A DNA stretch of 64,000 nt from Cryptomeria japonica. Its lineage: Eukaryota > Streptophyta > Pinopsida > Cupressales > Cupressaceae. This document shows positions 25,452-37,022 of this stretch, one piece after another. The notes below the pieces were generated by a model that did no database searches, had not been told where the DNA came from, and worked only from the letters and a program-made list of their open reading frames with translations. The first letter of the stretch is position 1. Every line of letters starts with the position of its first letter. The stretch lies in assembly GCF_030272615.1 (NCBI RefSeq), contig NC_081405.1, forward strand, positions 468,894,008 through 468,958,007, written 5' to 3'. Both the position numbers and the translations under genes were made by a program.

Positions 25452-25527
25452 TCTGCATAAAAAAAAAAATATATCCTATGAATGCCTGTAGAAGAAAATA
25501 TTTTCGCATTCATAAATGATACTGTGC

Positions 25528-25568
<41 letters not shown>

Positions 25569-25688
25569 CAATATATATATTTGATATATTCAAGAAAACC
25601 ACATCTTATAACATGTTTTTTATCAACCCACGAATATAGTTAAATGAATAACAAAAAAAAAAATCTTGCAATAACAATGTTGGCCGAA

Positions 25689-25939
25689 CCACTGTGTGTA
25701 AACACAGTGGACGGCTCTCGGGCCGCGCCACTGTGTTTACCCACAGTGGACGGCATGGCAAAGCCGAGCCACTGTGTGTAAACACAGTGGGCGGTGCTCG
25801 GGCCGCGCCACTGTGCTTACCCACAGTGGACGGCACAGAGGGTGCCGCCACTGTGTGTAAGCACAGTGGACGGTCCGCGGCCGCCACTGTGCTTATACAC
25901 AGTGGACAGCACTGCCGTCACTGTGTATAAACACAGTGG
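25689..25939. repeat. Array of seven GC-rich palindromes in 5' LTR of A
   Basis: Seven copies of CCACTGTG(T/C)-N4-6-(A/G)CACAGTGG start at 25689, 25728, 25769, 25808, 25848, 25884 and 25918, that is 34-41 bp apart. Arms are 8-9 bp and exact in most copies; central bases alternate between GTAA, TTTACC and similar. Copies are usually followed by (A/G)CGG and separated by GC-rich linkers such as CTCGGGCCGCG. The island is flanked by very AT-rich DNA. Both open frames across it are by-products. Confidence 0.95.
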
Positions 25940-26082
25940 CGACCGGGAGAGCCCCGCGCCGCCTCCTCCCCTCATTTCCCCCCTCTACGAAACCCTCCGC
26001 CGTGCCCTAGCTCCATCGTACCTGCGATCTCCAAACCAAAAAAACAAAGGGGGACAAACAATAAAATAAAGGGGTTTAATAA

Positions 26083-26184
26083 ACCCTAACCCATTTCGGG
26101 TTAGGGTATGAAATGATGAATAAAATAAAATAAGAGTAATATATATAAAAAAATGCAACCCTAACCCAATTTCGGGTTAGGGTT
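26083..26184. repeat. Two telomere-like inverted repeats in 5' LTR of A
   Basis: ACCCTAACCC-ATTTC-GGGTTAGGGT at 26083-26107 and AACCCTAACCC-AATTTC-GGGTTAGGGTT at 26157-26184. Arms are 10 and 11 bp and perfect. The arm is like a plant telomere unit lacking one T. A matching pair is in the 3' LTR (about 35888-35992). Confidence 0.93.
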
Positions 26185-27166
26185 AGCATTTTAATAATAA
26201 TATATATATATATATATATATATTTTGGGAGATTTAGATTGGTGTATTATAATTTGATTTTTAATTTATAATGAGGGTTAGTATATAAGAATTTATGCTG
26301 TGATTTTATATATATAAGGAATTTAAATTGAAATTTTAAAGTTAGATTTTAGTATATAATTTGGGGTTAAGTTTATAATGGAAATATCATGGAAATTTAA
26401 ACCCTGATTTTAATAATTGAATTATTATGGGATTTTAGACTTCTGATTTTAATATATATAAATATGGGGTTAATTTAATAATTGAACGATTATAAGTTCC
26501 CAATTCCTTAGAAATTTAAATTTCAATTAATTCAAGGGGGTTAATAATAAAGGACTATTATAGTTGGAAAAACTACACGTTTAATCCAGCAATATATTTA
26601 ATTAATCAATGGACTTACCCCCCCCCATGTAATTGGACGTAAGGAAAATTTAAAAAGGAGGAATTTGTCAATTTATGAACCTTAAGCCCTTGAGACCGAC
26701 TTTTGGTCGGATTGAAAATTAATCGACAAAATCAGGGGATTTAGGGAAGATTAGAATTGGCCCTAGTTTATTGTCGGAATTTTAGTGGGCAAATGACATT
26801 GTAGAAATTCGAACCCTCATCAGTTGGATGTATATAATGATTTCGCATGTGCATCAATTAATTAATAGCATTATCCTTATATGGATTGGGAACGATATAA
26901 TACCTTAAGATAATCAAATATCCCTTGATTTAATTAGCGACAGCTTGTCTTAGGTAATTGAGCTAGCTGACTAAATCCTTGAGGCTAATTAATCCCCTCC
27001 CAACAAGTCGCTCGCTCGAGTTGGTTAATTTCTCCAACCTTGGAAGTAAATATAGTTACATCATAGATAAGACAAAACTTTAATATTAGGATTTATAGCG
27101 AGTTCATGTCGTCAAAAAAAAATTTGTTGTTCCGTTTTTGTGCCCTAAAGTTTGGGCACGACATTT

Positions 27167-27178
27167 TGGTTTCAGAGC
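27167..27178 (+). other. Primer binding site of element A (tRNA-Met type)
   Basis: TGGTTTCAGAGC begins three bases after the LTR. It is the initiator-Met site TGGTATCAGAGC with one change. Confidence 0.9.
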
Positions 27179-27334
27179 AAGGTTTCCAACACTAGGAACC
27201 TTTCTCCATTACGTTTCGCTTTAATTATCTAAATTAATCAAATATTTTCTTAAAAAGAAAATATAAATATAAATATATGAAAATTAAATTATTTAATTAA
27301 TTGTTTATTTATTTTATTTTTGTTTCCTCATAGG

Positions 27335-30300
27335 ATGCCTCCGACTACGCGACAAGCTCGCAAGCGCGGAAGGGGTCCTAGGCGTACACGTATGGCACGC
27401 GAGGATGTTGCTAGGGAGGAACCGGTTCCAGAAGGGAACCCAGAAGCACCTCCCGAACCACCGGTTGACCCTAACCAAGACATCTTGCTAGCTCTTCGGA
27501 ACTTGATTGGGATAGTGCAGGACAGGCTTCCAGCAGTGGACCGTCATGCAGATAATCAGAACTCAGGGAGTCATAGATCAGTGGATAGGGAACGGAGTAG
27601 GAGTCCACCTCCTAATTCCATAGAGGGTGAGGCAGAGCATGAGCCAGAGTCCGTTCACCTGCCTGAACCCCCTCCAGTAGCAGCACCTGTATACTTTGAG
27701 AGAGCACGTCAGGAACCAGGAGACCTGATTAGAGAGGTTTTACGCCTCCAGCCGCCATCTTTTGGAGGCACTACTGACGGAGTAGAGGCTGAGGCATGGC
27801 TTTTGAGCCTAGATCGGTGCTTCGCATTGCGATCTTATGAAAGCAATCTGAAGGCACGTGTTGCAGTCCACCTTCTGAGATCGACAGCCTCCACATGGTG
27901 GAAGCAAGAGGAATTCAAGTGCGGACTCACTGCAGATACCATCACATGGGAAATCTTCACAGAGAGGTTCAGAGAGAGGTACTTGTCAGAGCACTTCCGA
28001 CAGCGTAGGATCGATGAGTTCCATGACCTCCAGCAGAAGGGTCTCACAGTGACCCAGTATGAGAGTAAGTTTATTGAGCTCCTACCTTATGTAGATTACC
28101 TGAAGGACGAGAAGCTACTCGTCAACCGATTTGTTAGGGGACTTAATGCTGGGATAGCAAGACCAGTGAGGATGGCCACTCCAGGGAGCCTTCGGGTTGC
28201 CGTAGAGAAGGCCCTTATAGCCGAGGAGATTCAGATCAGGCCACAGGACACGAGGGATCGGTTCCAGAACCGAAACCCAGCTCCCCAGCCTTTCGGGTTT
28301 CAGAAACCCCATTGGAAAGGCAACCACAGAAATGTTTCGGGGTCCCATAAACCCCCTCCTCCTCAGCAGTCACAGTAGAATCAGAGATAGAGGCCACCTC
28401 AGGGACAGCAGGGCTCCAGGCCCAAACAGTGGCAGTCACAGGGTCCTAGGCGTGACCAGAGAGTACAGGGTACCTACACACCCCCGGCACGGGCTTAGCA
28501 GTCCTCCAGGGGTGGGTACAGTGGTTCTAGCCGGACAGGTGGGCATCCTTTTACTAGGCCTCAGGGTGCACAGTTTCAGGCACGCGGTGCTTGCTTCACG
28601 TGTGGAGCCATGGGGCACATGGCGAGAGAGTGTCCACAGGGACAGATGACAGGGAATCAGAGGATGGCAACATCAGAGCCTACAGTTGGGGACATGGGCA
28701 AGACCCATAGAGTCTTCGCAGTGGTTGACAACCGCCAGGCAGAGCATCAGGCCATAGTCATCGAGGCTGCAGGTAAGGTCAGAGGTAGTAGTATTTCTAT
28801 ATTATTTGACTCAGGAGCGACTGACTCCTTTATATCTCCATTGGTTGTGGAGCGTTGCGGGCTAGTGGCAGTAAGGCAAAGTGTCAGCTGGGAAGTGGAG
28901 TTAGTTTCGGGGGCTAGAGTGTCAGTGGATTCAGAGGTTAGGGGATGTCCGCTCCAGATTGGTAATACCACCACCTTAGTAGACCTTAGAGTTACACCAC
29001 TCGGATCTTATGGTGTCGTACTTGGCATGGATTGGCTTTACGCCCACAGAGCCAAGATGGATTGTCGCTTGAAAAAGGTCAAGTGTGAGGATGATCATGG
29101 TGCTCCCATAGTAATCACTGGGATTCAGAGACCCGTGTCTCTTCGTATGATATCCGCTATGCAGCTTAAGCGGAGCATGCGAAAGGGATGCCAGTTGTTT
29201 GCTATCACAATCAGTGACCGAGACGAAGAAAATGAGAAGGAGCCGTCCATAGATGATTACCCCATCCTTGAGGCATTTGCAGATGTGTTTCCTGATGAGC
29301 TACCTGGTATGCCGCCCAGCAGGGAGATTGACTTCCACATAGATTTGGTACCAGGAGCCGAGCCAGTTTCGAGAGCACCTTATAAGATGACCACTCATGA
29401 GCTTAATGAGCTCAAGATACAGCTAGAGGAACTCTTAGAGAAGGGTCACATCCGTCCTAGCGTCTCCCCTTGGGGCGCACCAGTCATCTTCGTGAGGAAG
29501 AAAGATGGATCCCTTCGGTTATGCATGGATTACAGGCAACTGAATAAAGTAACCATCAAGAACCGCTATCCCTTACTGAGGATCGATGATTTGTTTGATC
29601 AGCTTCAGGGTGCCAAAGTGTTTTCCAAAATAGACCTGAAGTCAGGATATCATCAGTTGAGAATTGTGGAAAGTGATATCCACAAGACCGCGTTTCGCAC
29701 CAGGTATGGCCACTATGAGTTCACTGTGGTCCCATTCGGTCTTACGAATGCTCCAGCTGTATTCATGAGTCTCATGAATGGGGTATTCCGCACCTTCCTT
29801 GATCGATTTGTGATAGTGCTCCTCGATGACATATTGATCTATTCCCGAAATGAGCAGGAGCATGAGGAGCATTTGAGACAGGTTTTACAGTGTTTGAGGG
29901 ACAACCAGTTGTTCGGCAGTTTGTTGAAGTGTGCTTTCTTTAGATCAGAGGTCAAGTACCTAGGGCATGTTATATCTGGTGATGGGATCTCAGTTGACCC
30001 ATCAAAGATTAAAGCCATCATGGATTGGCCGGCACCTACCAGTGTGACAGAGGTCAGAAGCTTCATGGGTTTAGCAGGATACTATAGACATTTTGTGGAG
30101 GGATTTTCCAGAGTTGCACACCCCATCACATCCCTCCAGCGAAAAGGGAAGAAATTCGAGTGGACAGAGAAGTGTGAGAGGGCTTTTCAGGATCTAAAGA
30201 GGGCCCTCACTAGTGCACCTATCCTTGTTGTGCCAGACCCCACGGCCGACTTCATGGTATGCACGGATGCTTCCTTAGATGGATTGGGAGTAGTTCTTAT

Positions 30301-32101
30301 GTAGGAGGGTAGGGTTATAGCATACGAGTCTAGGAAACTTAAGACTCACGAGCTTAACTACCCTACGCACGACCTAGAGCTTGTAGCAGTTGTACATGCA
30401 CTTGTGAGGTGGAGACACTTCCTTTTAGGTCATCACTTCGAGCTTCATTCAGACCATCAGAGTTTGCAGTATATCTTCACCCAGCCTAACCTTAATGCAC
30501 GTCAGAGGAGATGGATGGAGTTCCTTTGTGAGTATGATTTTGATGTTCATTACATCAAAGGAAAGGAGAATGTGGTCGCAGATGCTCTAAGTAGGAGACG
30601 ACATGAGGTTTACACCATATCCATGAGCACTGATTTGAGAGACCGTATTTTGCAGCAATTGCCAGAGGATGATTGGTATCTTGAGGTTTGTCAGAGGATC
30701 CGTAGTCAGGAGACCCTGGAGGGGAAGTTTGTGGACTACTCTTTGGAGTCCGATGGTTTATTACACCATAGAGGGCACATTTATGTACCCTCTTCTGGGG
30801 GTTTGCGAGATTTCATTATCATGGAGGCTCATAGAGCTCCTTATGCAGCGCATCCCGGGGTTAAGAAGATGCATGCTGACTTGAGACAGTTATATCATTG
30901 GCCAGGAATGCGGCAGCTTATCGCAGAGTTAGTAGCCCGATGCCTTGAGTGTCAGAGAGTCAAGGCAGAGCACCGCCATCCAGGTGGGTTACTCCAGTCC
31001 CATGCTATACCAGAGTGGAAATGGGATACTATATCCATGGACTTCATTATTGGTCTTCCTATGTCATCTCGTCGCCATGATGCTATCTTGGTGACAGTTG
31101 ACAAATTGACCAAAGTAGCCCACTTCTCACCAGTCCGGACTACCTTCACAGCTCCAGCAGTGGCACAGGTGTTCTTACGGGACATTGTTAGGCTTCATGG
31201 TGTCCCACGCAAGATTATCTCTGATAGGGATTCTCTCTTTACATCTTCCTTTTGGAAGGCATTACAGACAGCGTTGGGCACCAAGCTCAACTTTAGCACA
31301 GCCTATCATCCAGAGACAGATGGACAGACAGAGCGGGTTAACCAGGTGTTAGAGGATATGCTCTGCATGTACGTCATGGATCATCAGACCCGATGGGAGG
31401 AGTACCTGCATTTAGTAGAATTTGCCTATAATAATGGGCATCACACTTCTTTGGGGATGCCACCCTTTTAGGCTTTGTACGGCAGACCATGCAGGACACC
31501 TTTGAGTTGGGATCGTATTGAGGACAGAGTGGCCATAGGCCCTGAGTTGGTCCGTGATATGGAGCAGCAGGTAATTTTGATTAGACAGCGCCTTAGAGAG
31601 GCACAGGATAGGCAGAAGAAATATGCAGATGCAAAGAGGACAGATCGAAGTTACATGGTTGGGGACAGAGTTTTCCTGAGAGTGCGACCGCATAAGAGTC
31701 CAATCCGCTATGGAAAGGGTTCTAAGCTCACACCTCGCTTTGTTGGACCCTTCGAGATCCTTGAGAGGATAGGACCAGTTGCTTATCGCCTAGCTTTGCC
31801 ACCTAGCCTGTCACGTATCCACGATGTATTTCATGTGTCAGTTTTGAGAAAGTATATCTATGATGAGTCTCATATTTTAGATTGGGATGCCTTGCAGGTG
31901 GAGTCGGACGGGCAGCTAGCCTTGGAGCCCATTCGCATTTTGGCTCGCCGGACGTTGGCCCTTCGAGGTCGAGAGCTGAACTAGGTTAGGGTCCAGTGGG
32001 ATTGCTATGATGAGGTTACAGCTTCATGGGAGGATGCAGCACGTATGAGATCACAGTACCCTCATCTTTTTGATGAACTCCAGGAGGACGTTCATGCCTA
32101 G
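27335..32101 (+). pseudogene. gag-pol: Gag-Pol polyprotein of chromovirus A, six TAG stops
   Basis: One frame of 1588 codons from ATG 27335 (M-P-P-T-T-R-Q start) to TAG 32099-32101. In-frame stops: 28376, 28388, 28496, 30302, 31469 and 31982, all TAG. Domains by residue: Gag 1-410; CCHC knuckle 420-433 (C-F-T-C-G...H...C); aspartic protease with intact D-S-G-A at 492; RT with M-D-Y-R-Q-L at 731 and catalytic L-L-D-D at about 830; RNase H with T-D-A-S at 978; integrase zinc-binding region around 1170-1215; integrase core with first Asp at 1236, S-D-R-D and Q-T-E-R; and a chromodomain-like tail from about 1535 with two Trp. All visible catalytic residues are present. At 30302, 31469 and 31982 the family normally has Gln, so CAG to TAG fits. 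The chromodomain would guide integration to heterochromatin. Confidence 0.95.
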
Positions 32102-32111
32102 AGGGGGAGGG
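32101..32111 (+). other. Polypurine tract of element A
   Basis: GAGGGGGAGGG ends directly at the 3' LTR. It would prime plus-strand DNA synthesis, and it overlaps the last base of the gag-pol stop codon. Confidence 0.95.
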
Positions 32112-35100
32112 TGTGAGGCCCTACCCCGACCCATCCTATCTCTTCAGTTATTTTCATTTTGGAACTATTTTGGATGCTAGTTTTGACACACTATGGATAT
32201 AGAACTTTGCATGGTCCCACGATTTTTGGTAACATTGATATATATGGATGCTTCATTTCTATGCCTTGTGGATTATAGAATATTATATGATTCTAGATTA
32301 GGGTAATATTGTGATGATGCAGGTTATTATCTGAACTTCAGGATTTGATATAATGTTTGGAAAATGTTTGCATATATTGTAGATGGATCAAATTTTGAGG
32401 ATTATGAGGAAATTGCTTTGAATTGTGGCAAATTATATTTCATAATGTCAAGTCTTTGTAGAATGAATGTATTGTATTCTGATTATGTGATTTTATATAT
32501 TATATGAGGCTATTTGGGAAGTACTAATGTTTAAATTGAGATGTGCAGGAAAATATCCATGTGACCATGGAAATATTAGGGAGAATCAAGCCTAGGCCAA
32601 TGTGCATTAGTAAAACTAGGGGTTGTCTATTTGGAGAGACAACACCCCGTATGTACTGTATTTTATTCGTAAATGTAAAATGTTGCATGAGTGTAATTTG
32701 TATTTATTTGATTGATTAAATTGTTTAAGGGACAATTGCCATGTGGTTATTGTGATGTGGAATTATTTTGTAGTGTCACTTGACACCTATGTAGTATGTT
32801 GTGTTGGCAATTGTCATGTCACCTTTTTGAAAGTTTTATTTTTGTTAATGGTTATATCCCCTAATTATCCTTGAAGGAACCAAGAAATCTAGGTTAGAGA
32901 GCCACAAGGAAGGTCAACTCAGAGTTGACCCGTAGGTTAACTTCAGGTGGACTTTCTGAAGGTCAAATCAACTCCTAGAGTCAATTTTAGAGCTTTTCTA
33001 TTAGGCCTCATGGGGTACCTATGGGTGAAGGCCAAAATTGGCCATGTGTCTTTCCCTTAGGACTTGTTTAACCACCCAAAAAAGTGGTTTTCCCAAGATG
33101 GACGAATTCCATCTATAGGAGTGCCATCCTTGGAAGGAGAACCTTTTTGGAGATAGTAATCCCTCTTCCCCATTCCATTTCCCTTCTCTAGGCACCTAGG
33201 TTAGGGAGTGTGTAAGACCTAGGGAAGACCAACCCAATGGGAGATCACTCACTCTATCCAAGAGGTTGGAAGGAGTGAGAGAGGCCTTCTTAGGCTAAGA
33301 ATGGAAGCTTAGTGAGCTAATCACCCACTCTCCACTTTTGGAGATTTTTGGAAAAATTTGAAAAGAAAAACCAGTTTTAGAAAATTGAGAGGAATTTTGG
33401 TGGCCAAGGATTGCAGAAAGTTGTGTGGATTGGGCAGCTCATCTCCAACTAAGTTTAGCATACCTATTGGCAGAATAAGGTTGGTTGTTATCTCCTCTTG
33501 GTTTTGTTGTCTATGTTAGTTATGTTGTTTTGTTGAAGGAAAGAAATGCTTGTAAAGAAAGTGTGTATGTAAATTGTTGTTGAAGAAAATAATGTGTAGT
33601 TTCATTTCTATATTTTTCTGTTTTGTGTTCTTGTTTTGGGAGTGTCCAAGATCTTATACTCTTGGGAGAGTAGGATGATCTTGGGGTGGAAGAAGCATGA
33701 CAGCCTTGGGTGAGAGGCTCTCCTTAAGGAGAGTGATCTCAAGGGTGTCCTTTGTGACCCTTGCTGCATAGCCATGTGTATGCATTTGGGGGTCATAAGG
33801 GGAGAGAAATGGCTTTGAGCCTTTGGGGGGCATAAGGTGGTTGGGATGAATTCTGTTGAGTATTTTGTGTTGCCATGAGGTGGCTTGTGTTATATTTTTG
33901 GCTGCAGTCTCCCCAATGGTACTTGGTCCACTTCCACCCGTAGATTGATCACCCCAAGTGTGGTGAAAGTGTAGCTTGGGATGGGAAAGTGTATGTGTTG
34001 TGTGTTTGCCCTATTGTTGTGTTGTATTGCCTGATTGTAACCTGTCTAGGTCTTGATTCTCCTAGCTCGGGGGTGGCTTCTGGTAAGCCTAGGCTGGGAG
34101 GTGAGCATCCCATGGTCACAGTCCTAAGTTTTACTTGCAGGTGGCTTGGAAAAAAAAAAAAAAAAAGGACTAGGAGTTGCAGATTTTGTGTTGCAGACTT
34201 CTACTCAGATTCCTGATTTTTATTTAAATGCAGAAAAGAAGAAAGAAATGTAACCTTATGCTTTGTAGCAAAAGAAAAAGAAGAGAAAGTGCATATGTAG
34301 ATATAGGGCTTAAAATGATTCTGTTTCTGTTTAAATAAATGTAATTATTATTTTCTGTGTAAAGATTAGAAAAAAAAGAGGGACTGTTAGATTATCTACC
34401 CATTTTCTTATTTGGGCTATTGTAACTATCATTCTGGAAAAACAATGTAAATGTAATTCTTTTTATTATATTTTTATGTCTATTGTGTTTGTTGTAGTCT
34501 ACATTTAAATCTGGTCGGTAACATGTTTATTTACTGCATTAGTAAGGAAAAGAAAAAGAAATGCATTTAAATCTGGTCTGTAACATGTTTATTTACTGCA
34601 TTAGTAAGGAAAAGAAAAAGAAATGCAGTAGGGTCATTATTTACTTGCATAGCTTAAATTCTGTTAATTTTATGACTATTTTAAAAAAAAAAGAGTGAAC
34701 TAGTATTGTTTTGTATTTCTCACTATCTACTTGCATAGTTTAGATTCTGTTATTTTATGACTGTAAAAAAAAAAAAAAACAGAACTATTTTATTTCTGTA
34801 GCAAGTTCAAATGAAAGGAAGAAAAAAAAAAAATATAGACCTATTCTAAATGCTGAAAGAAGACCAAAAATAGAATGTAAATAGTTGAAAATCCCAAATC
34901 AATATAAGGGTTTTAACCCTATTACTTCAACATTTAGTCATATATATCTCTATATGTATATAAGTATATATATTGAAAATATATACCTATATAGATATAA
35001 GATATATATATATATATATATATATATAAGCTTCCTGTAATGTGCATACCCTTGTAACAACGAAATAAAAGACATATTCGGAATCTTGTGCATCTCTGTT

Positions 35101-35135
35101 ACAAACATATAAAAGAATGGCATAATAGACTTCTT

Positions 35136-35172
<37 letters not shown>

Positions 35173-36000
35173 GTATATATATATTCTGCATCAAAAAAAA
35201 AAAAATCCTATGAATGCCTGTAGAAGAAAATATTTTCGCATTCATAAATGATACTGTGCATATTATATATATATATATATATATAATATACAATATATAT
35301 ATTTGATATATTCAAGAAAACCACATCTTATAACATGTTTTTTATCAACCCACGAATATATTTAAATGAATAACAAAAAAAAATAATCTTGTAATAACAA
35401 TGTTGGCCGAACCACTGTGTGTAAACACAGTGGACGGCTCTCGGGCCGCGCCACTGTGTTTACCCACAGTGGACGGCATGGCAAAGCCGAGCCACTGTGT
35501 GTAAACACAGTGGGCGGTGCTCCGGCCGCGCCACTGTGCTTACCCACAGTGGACGGCACAGAGGGTGCCGCCACTGTGTGTAAGCACAGTGGACGGTCCG
35601 CGGCCGCCACTGTGCTTATACACAGTGGACGGCACTGCCGTCACTGTGTATAAACACAGTGGCGACCGGGAGAGCTCCGCGCCGCCTCCTCCCCTCATTT
35701 CCCCCCTCTACGAAACTGCCGTCCACTGTGTATAAACACAGTGGCGACCGGGAGAGCTCCGCGCCGCCTCCTCCCCTCATTTCCCCCCTCTACGAAACCC
35801 TCCGCCGTGCCCTAGCTCCGCCGTACCTGCGATCTCCAAACCAAAAAAACAAAGGGGGACAAACAATAAAATAAAGGGATTTAATAAACCCTAGCCCATT
35901 TCGGGTTAGGGTATGAAATGATGAATAAAATAAAATAAGAGTAATATATATAAAAAAATGCAACCCTAACCCAATTTCGGGTTAGGGTTAGCATTTTAAT

Positions 36001-36084
<84 letters not shown>

Positions 36085-37022
36085 GGAGATTTAGATTGGT
36101 GTATTATAATTTGATTTTTAATTTATAATGAGGGTTAGTATATAAGAATTTATGCTATGATTTTATATATATATAAGGAATTTAAATTGAAATTTTAAAG
36201 TTAGATTTTAGTATATAATTTGGGGTTAAGTTTATAATGGAAATATCATGGAAATTTAAACCCTGATTTTAATAATTGAATTATTATGGGATTTTAGACT
36301 TCTGATTTTAATATATATAAATATGGGGTTAATTTAATAATTGAACGATTATAAGTTCCCAATTCCTTAGAAATTTAAATTTCAATTAATTCAAGGGGGT
36401 TAATAATAAAGGACTATTATAGTTGGAAAAACTACACGTTTAATCCAGCAATATATTTAATTAATCAATGGACTTACCCCCCCCCATGTAATTGGACGTA
36501 AGGAAAATTTAAAAAGGAGGAATTTGTAAATTTATGAACCTTAAGCCCTTGAGATCGACTTTTGGTCAGATTGAAAATTAATCGACAAAATCAGGGGATT
36601 TAGGGAAGATTAGAATTGGCCCTAGTTTATTGTCGGAATTTTAGTGGGCAAATGACATTGTAGAAATTCGAACCCTCATCAGTTGGATGTATATAATGAT
36701 TTCGCATGTGCATCAATTAATTAATAGCATTATCCTTATATGGATTGGGAACGATATAATACCTTAAGATAATCAAATATCCCTTGATTTAATTAGCGAC
36801 AGCTTGTCTTAGGTAATTGAGCTAGCTGACTAAATCCTTGAGGCTAATTAATCCCCTCCCAACAAGTCGCTCGCTCGAGTTGGTTAATTTCTCCAACCTT
36901 GGAAGTAAATATAGTTACATCATAGATAAGACAAAACTTTAATATTAGGATTTATAGCGAGTTCATGACGTCAAAAAAAAATTTGTTGTTCCGTTTTTGT
37001 GCCCTAAAGTTTGGGCACGACA
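32112..37022 (+). repeat. 3' LTR of Gypsy element A
   Basis: 4911 bp, same landmarks as the 5' LTR. It is longer because of an AT microsatellite of about 75 bp at 36005-36080, small AT changes near 35000, and the 81-bp duplication around 35634-35796. Most substitutions relative to the 5' LTR are single transitions scattered along its length. Confidence 0.96.
35412..35744. repeat. Eight-copy palindrome array in 3' LTR of A
   Basis: Same seven palindromes as in the 5' LTR, plus an eighth at 35723-35744 created by a tandem duplication of about 81 bp (35634-35714 copied to 35715-35796). The duplication includes the last palindrome and the following CCGCGCC-rich segment. Both copies share GAGCTCCGCG where the 5' LTR has GAGCCCCGCG. 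Confidence 0.93.

Larger units (their letters stand above)
22388..27163 (+). repeat. 5' LTR of Gypsy element A
   Basis: TG...CA ends (TGTGAGGCC, GGGCACGACA). Internal landmarks in order: a 62-bp tandem pair starting at 24779 and 24841, AT microsatellites (25390-25590), the palindrome array at 25689-25939, two telomere-like inverted repeats (26083-26184), and a terminal hairpin TGCCCTAAA-TTTGGGCA (27140-27158). The LTR should provide promoter and 3' processing; I cannot place the TATA box because AT repeats give too many candidates. Confidence 0.96.
22388..37022 (+). mobile_element. Ty3/Gypsy chromovirus A, complete, 14.6 kb
   Basis: Complete structure: TSD GATGC (22383-22387, 37023-37027), LTRs of 4776 and 4911 bp, PBS, a single gag-pol frame, and the polypurine tract GAGGGGGAGGG. 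B's left LTR shows the empty site at about 12746-12752. RT before integrase and a C-terminal chromodomain-like segment place it in the chromoviruses, most like the Tekay/Del group. The two LTRs differ by about 33 substitutions by eye plus microsatellite length and one 81-bp duplication, so this is the youngest element here. LTRs make up two-thirds of its length. Confidence 0.97.

Noticed and set aside
25689-25939. CRISPR-like array (regular palindromic repeats with spacers)
   Set aside because: The repeats lie in both LTRs of a plant retrotransposon, the linkers are GC-rich and partly repeated, and no cas-like genes or prokaryotic context exist.
25606-26069. GC-rich open frames on both strands with repeated H-S-G or H-T-V motifs
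   Set aside because: They are translations of the palindrome array in several frames; same for 35362-35874, 14586-14867 and 43899-44322.
26083-26184. Interstitial telomere remnant
   Set aside because: The CCCTAACCC units are arranged as two inverted repeats, not a tandem run, and are present in both LTRs, so they belong to the element.
28332-28649. Alternative gag extension in another frame of element A
   Set aside because: The main frame continues through two TAGs with the zinc knuckle in register; the alternative frame is arginine-rich noise.
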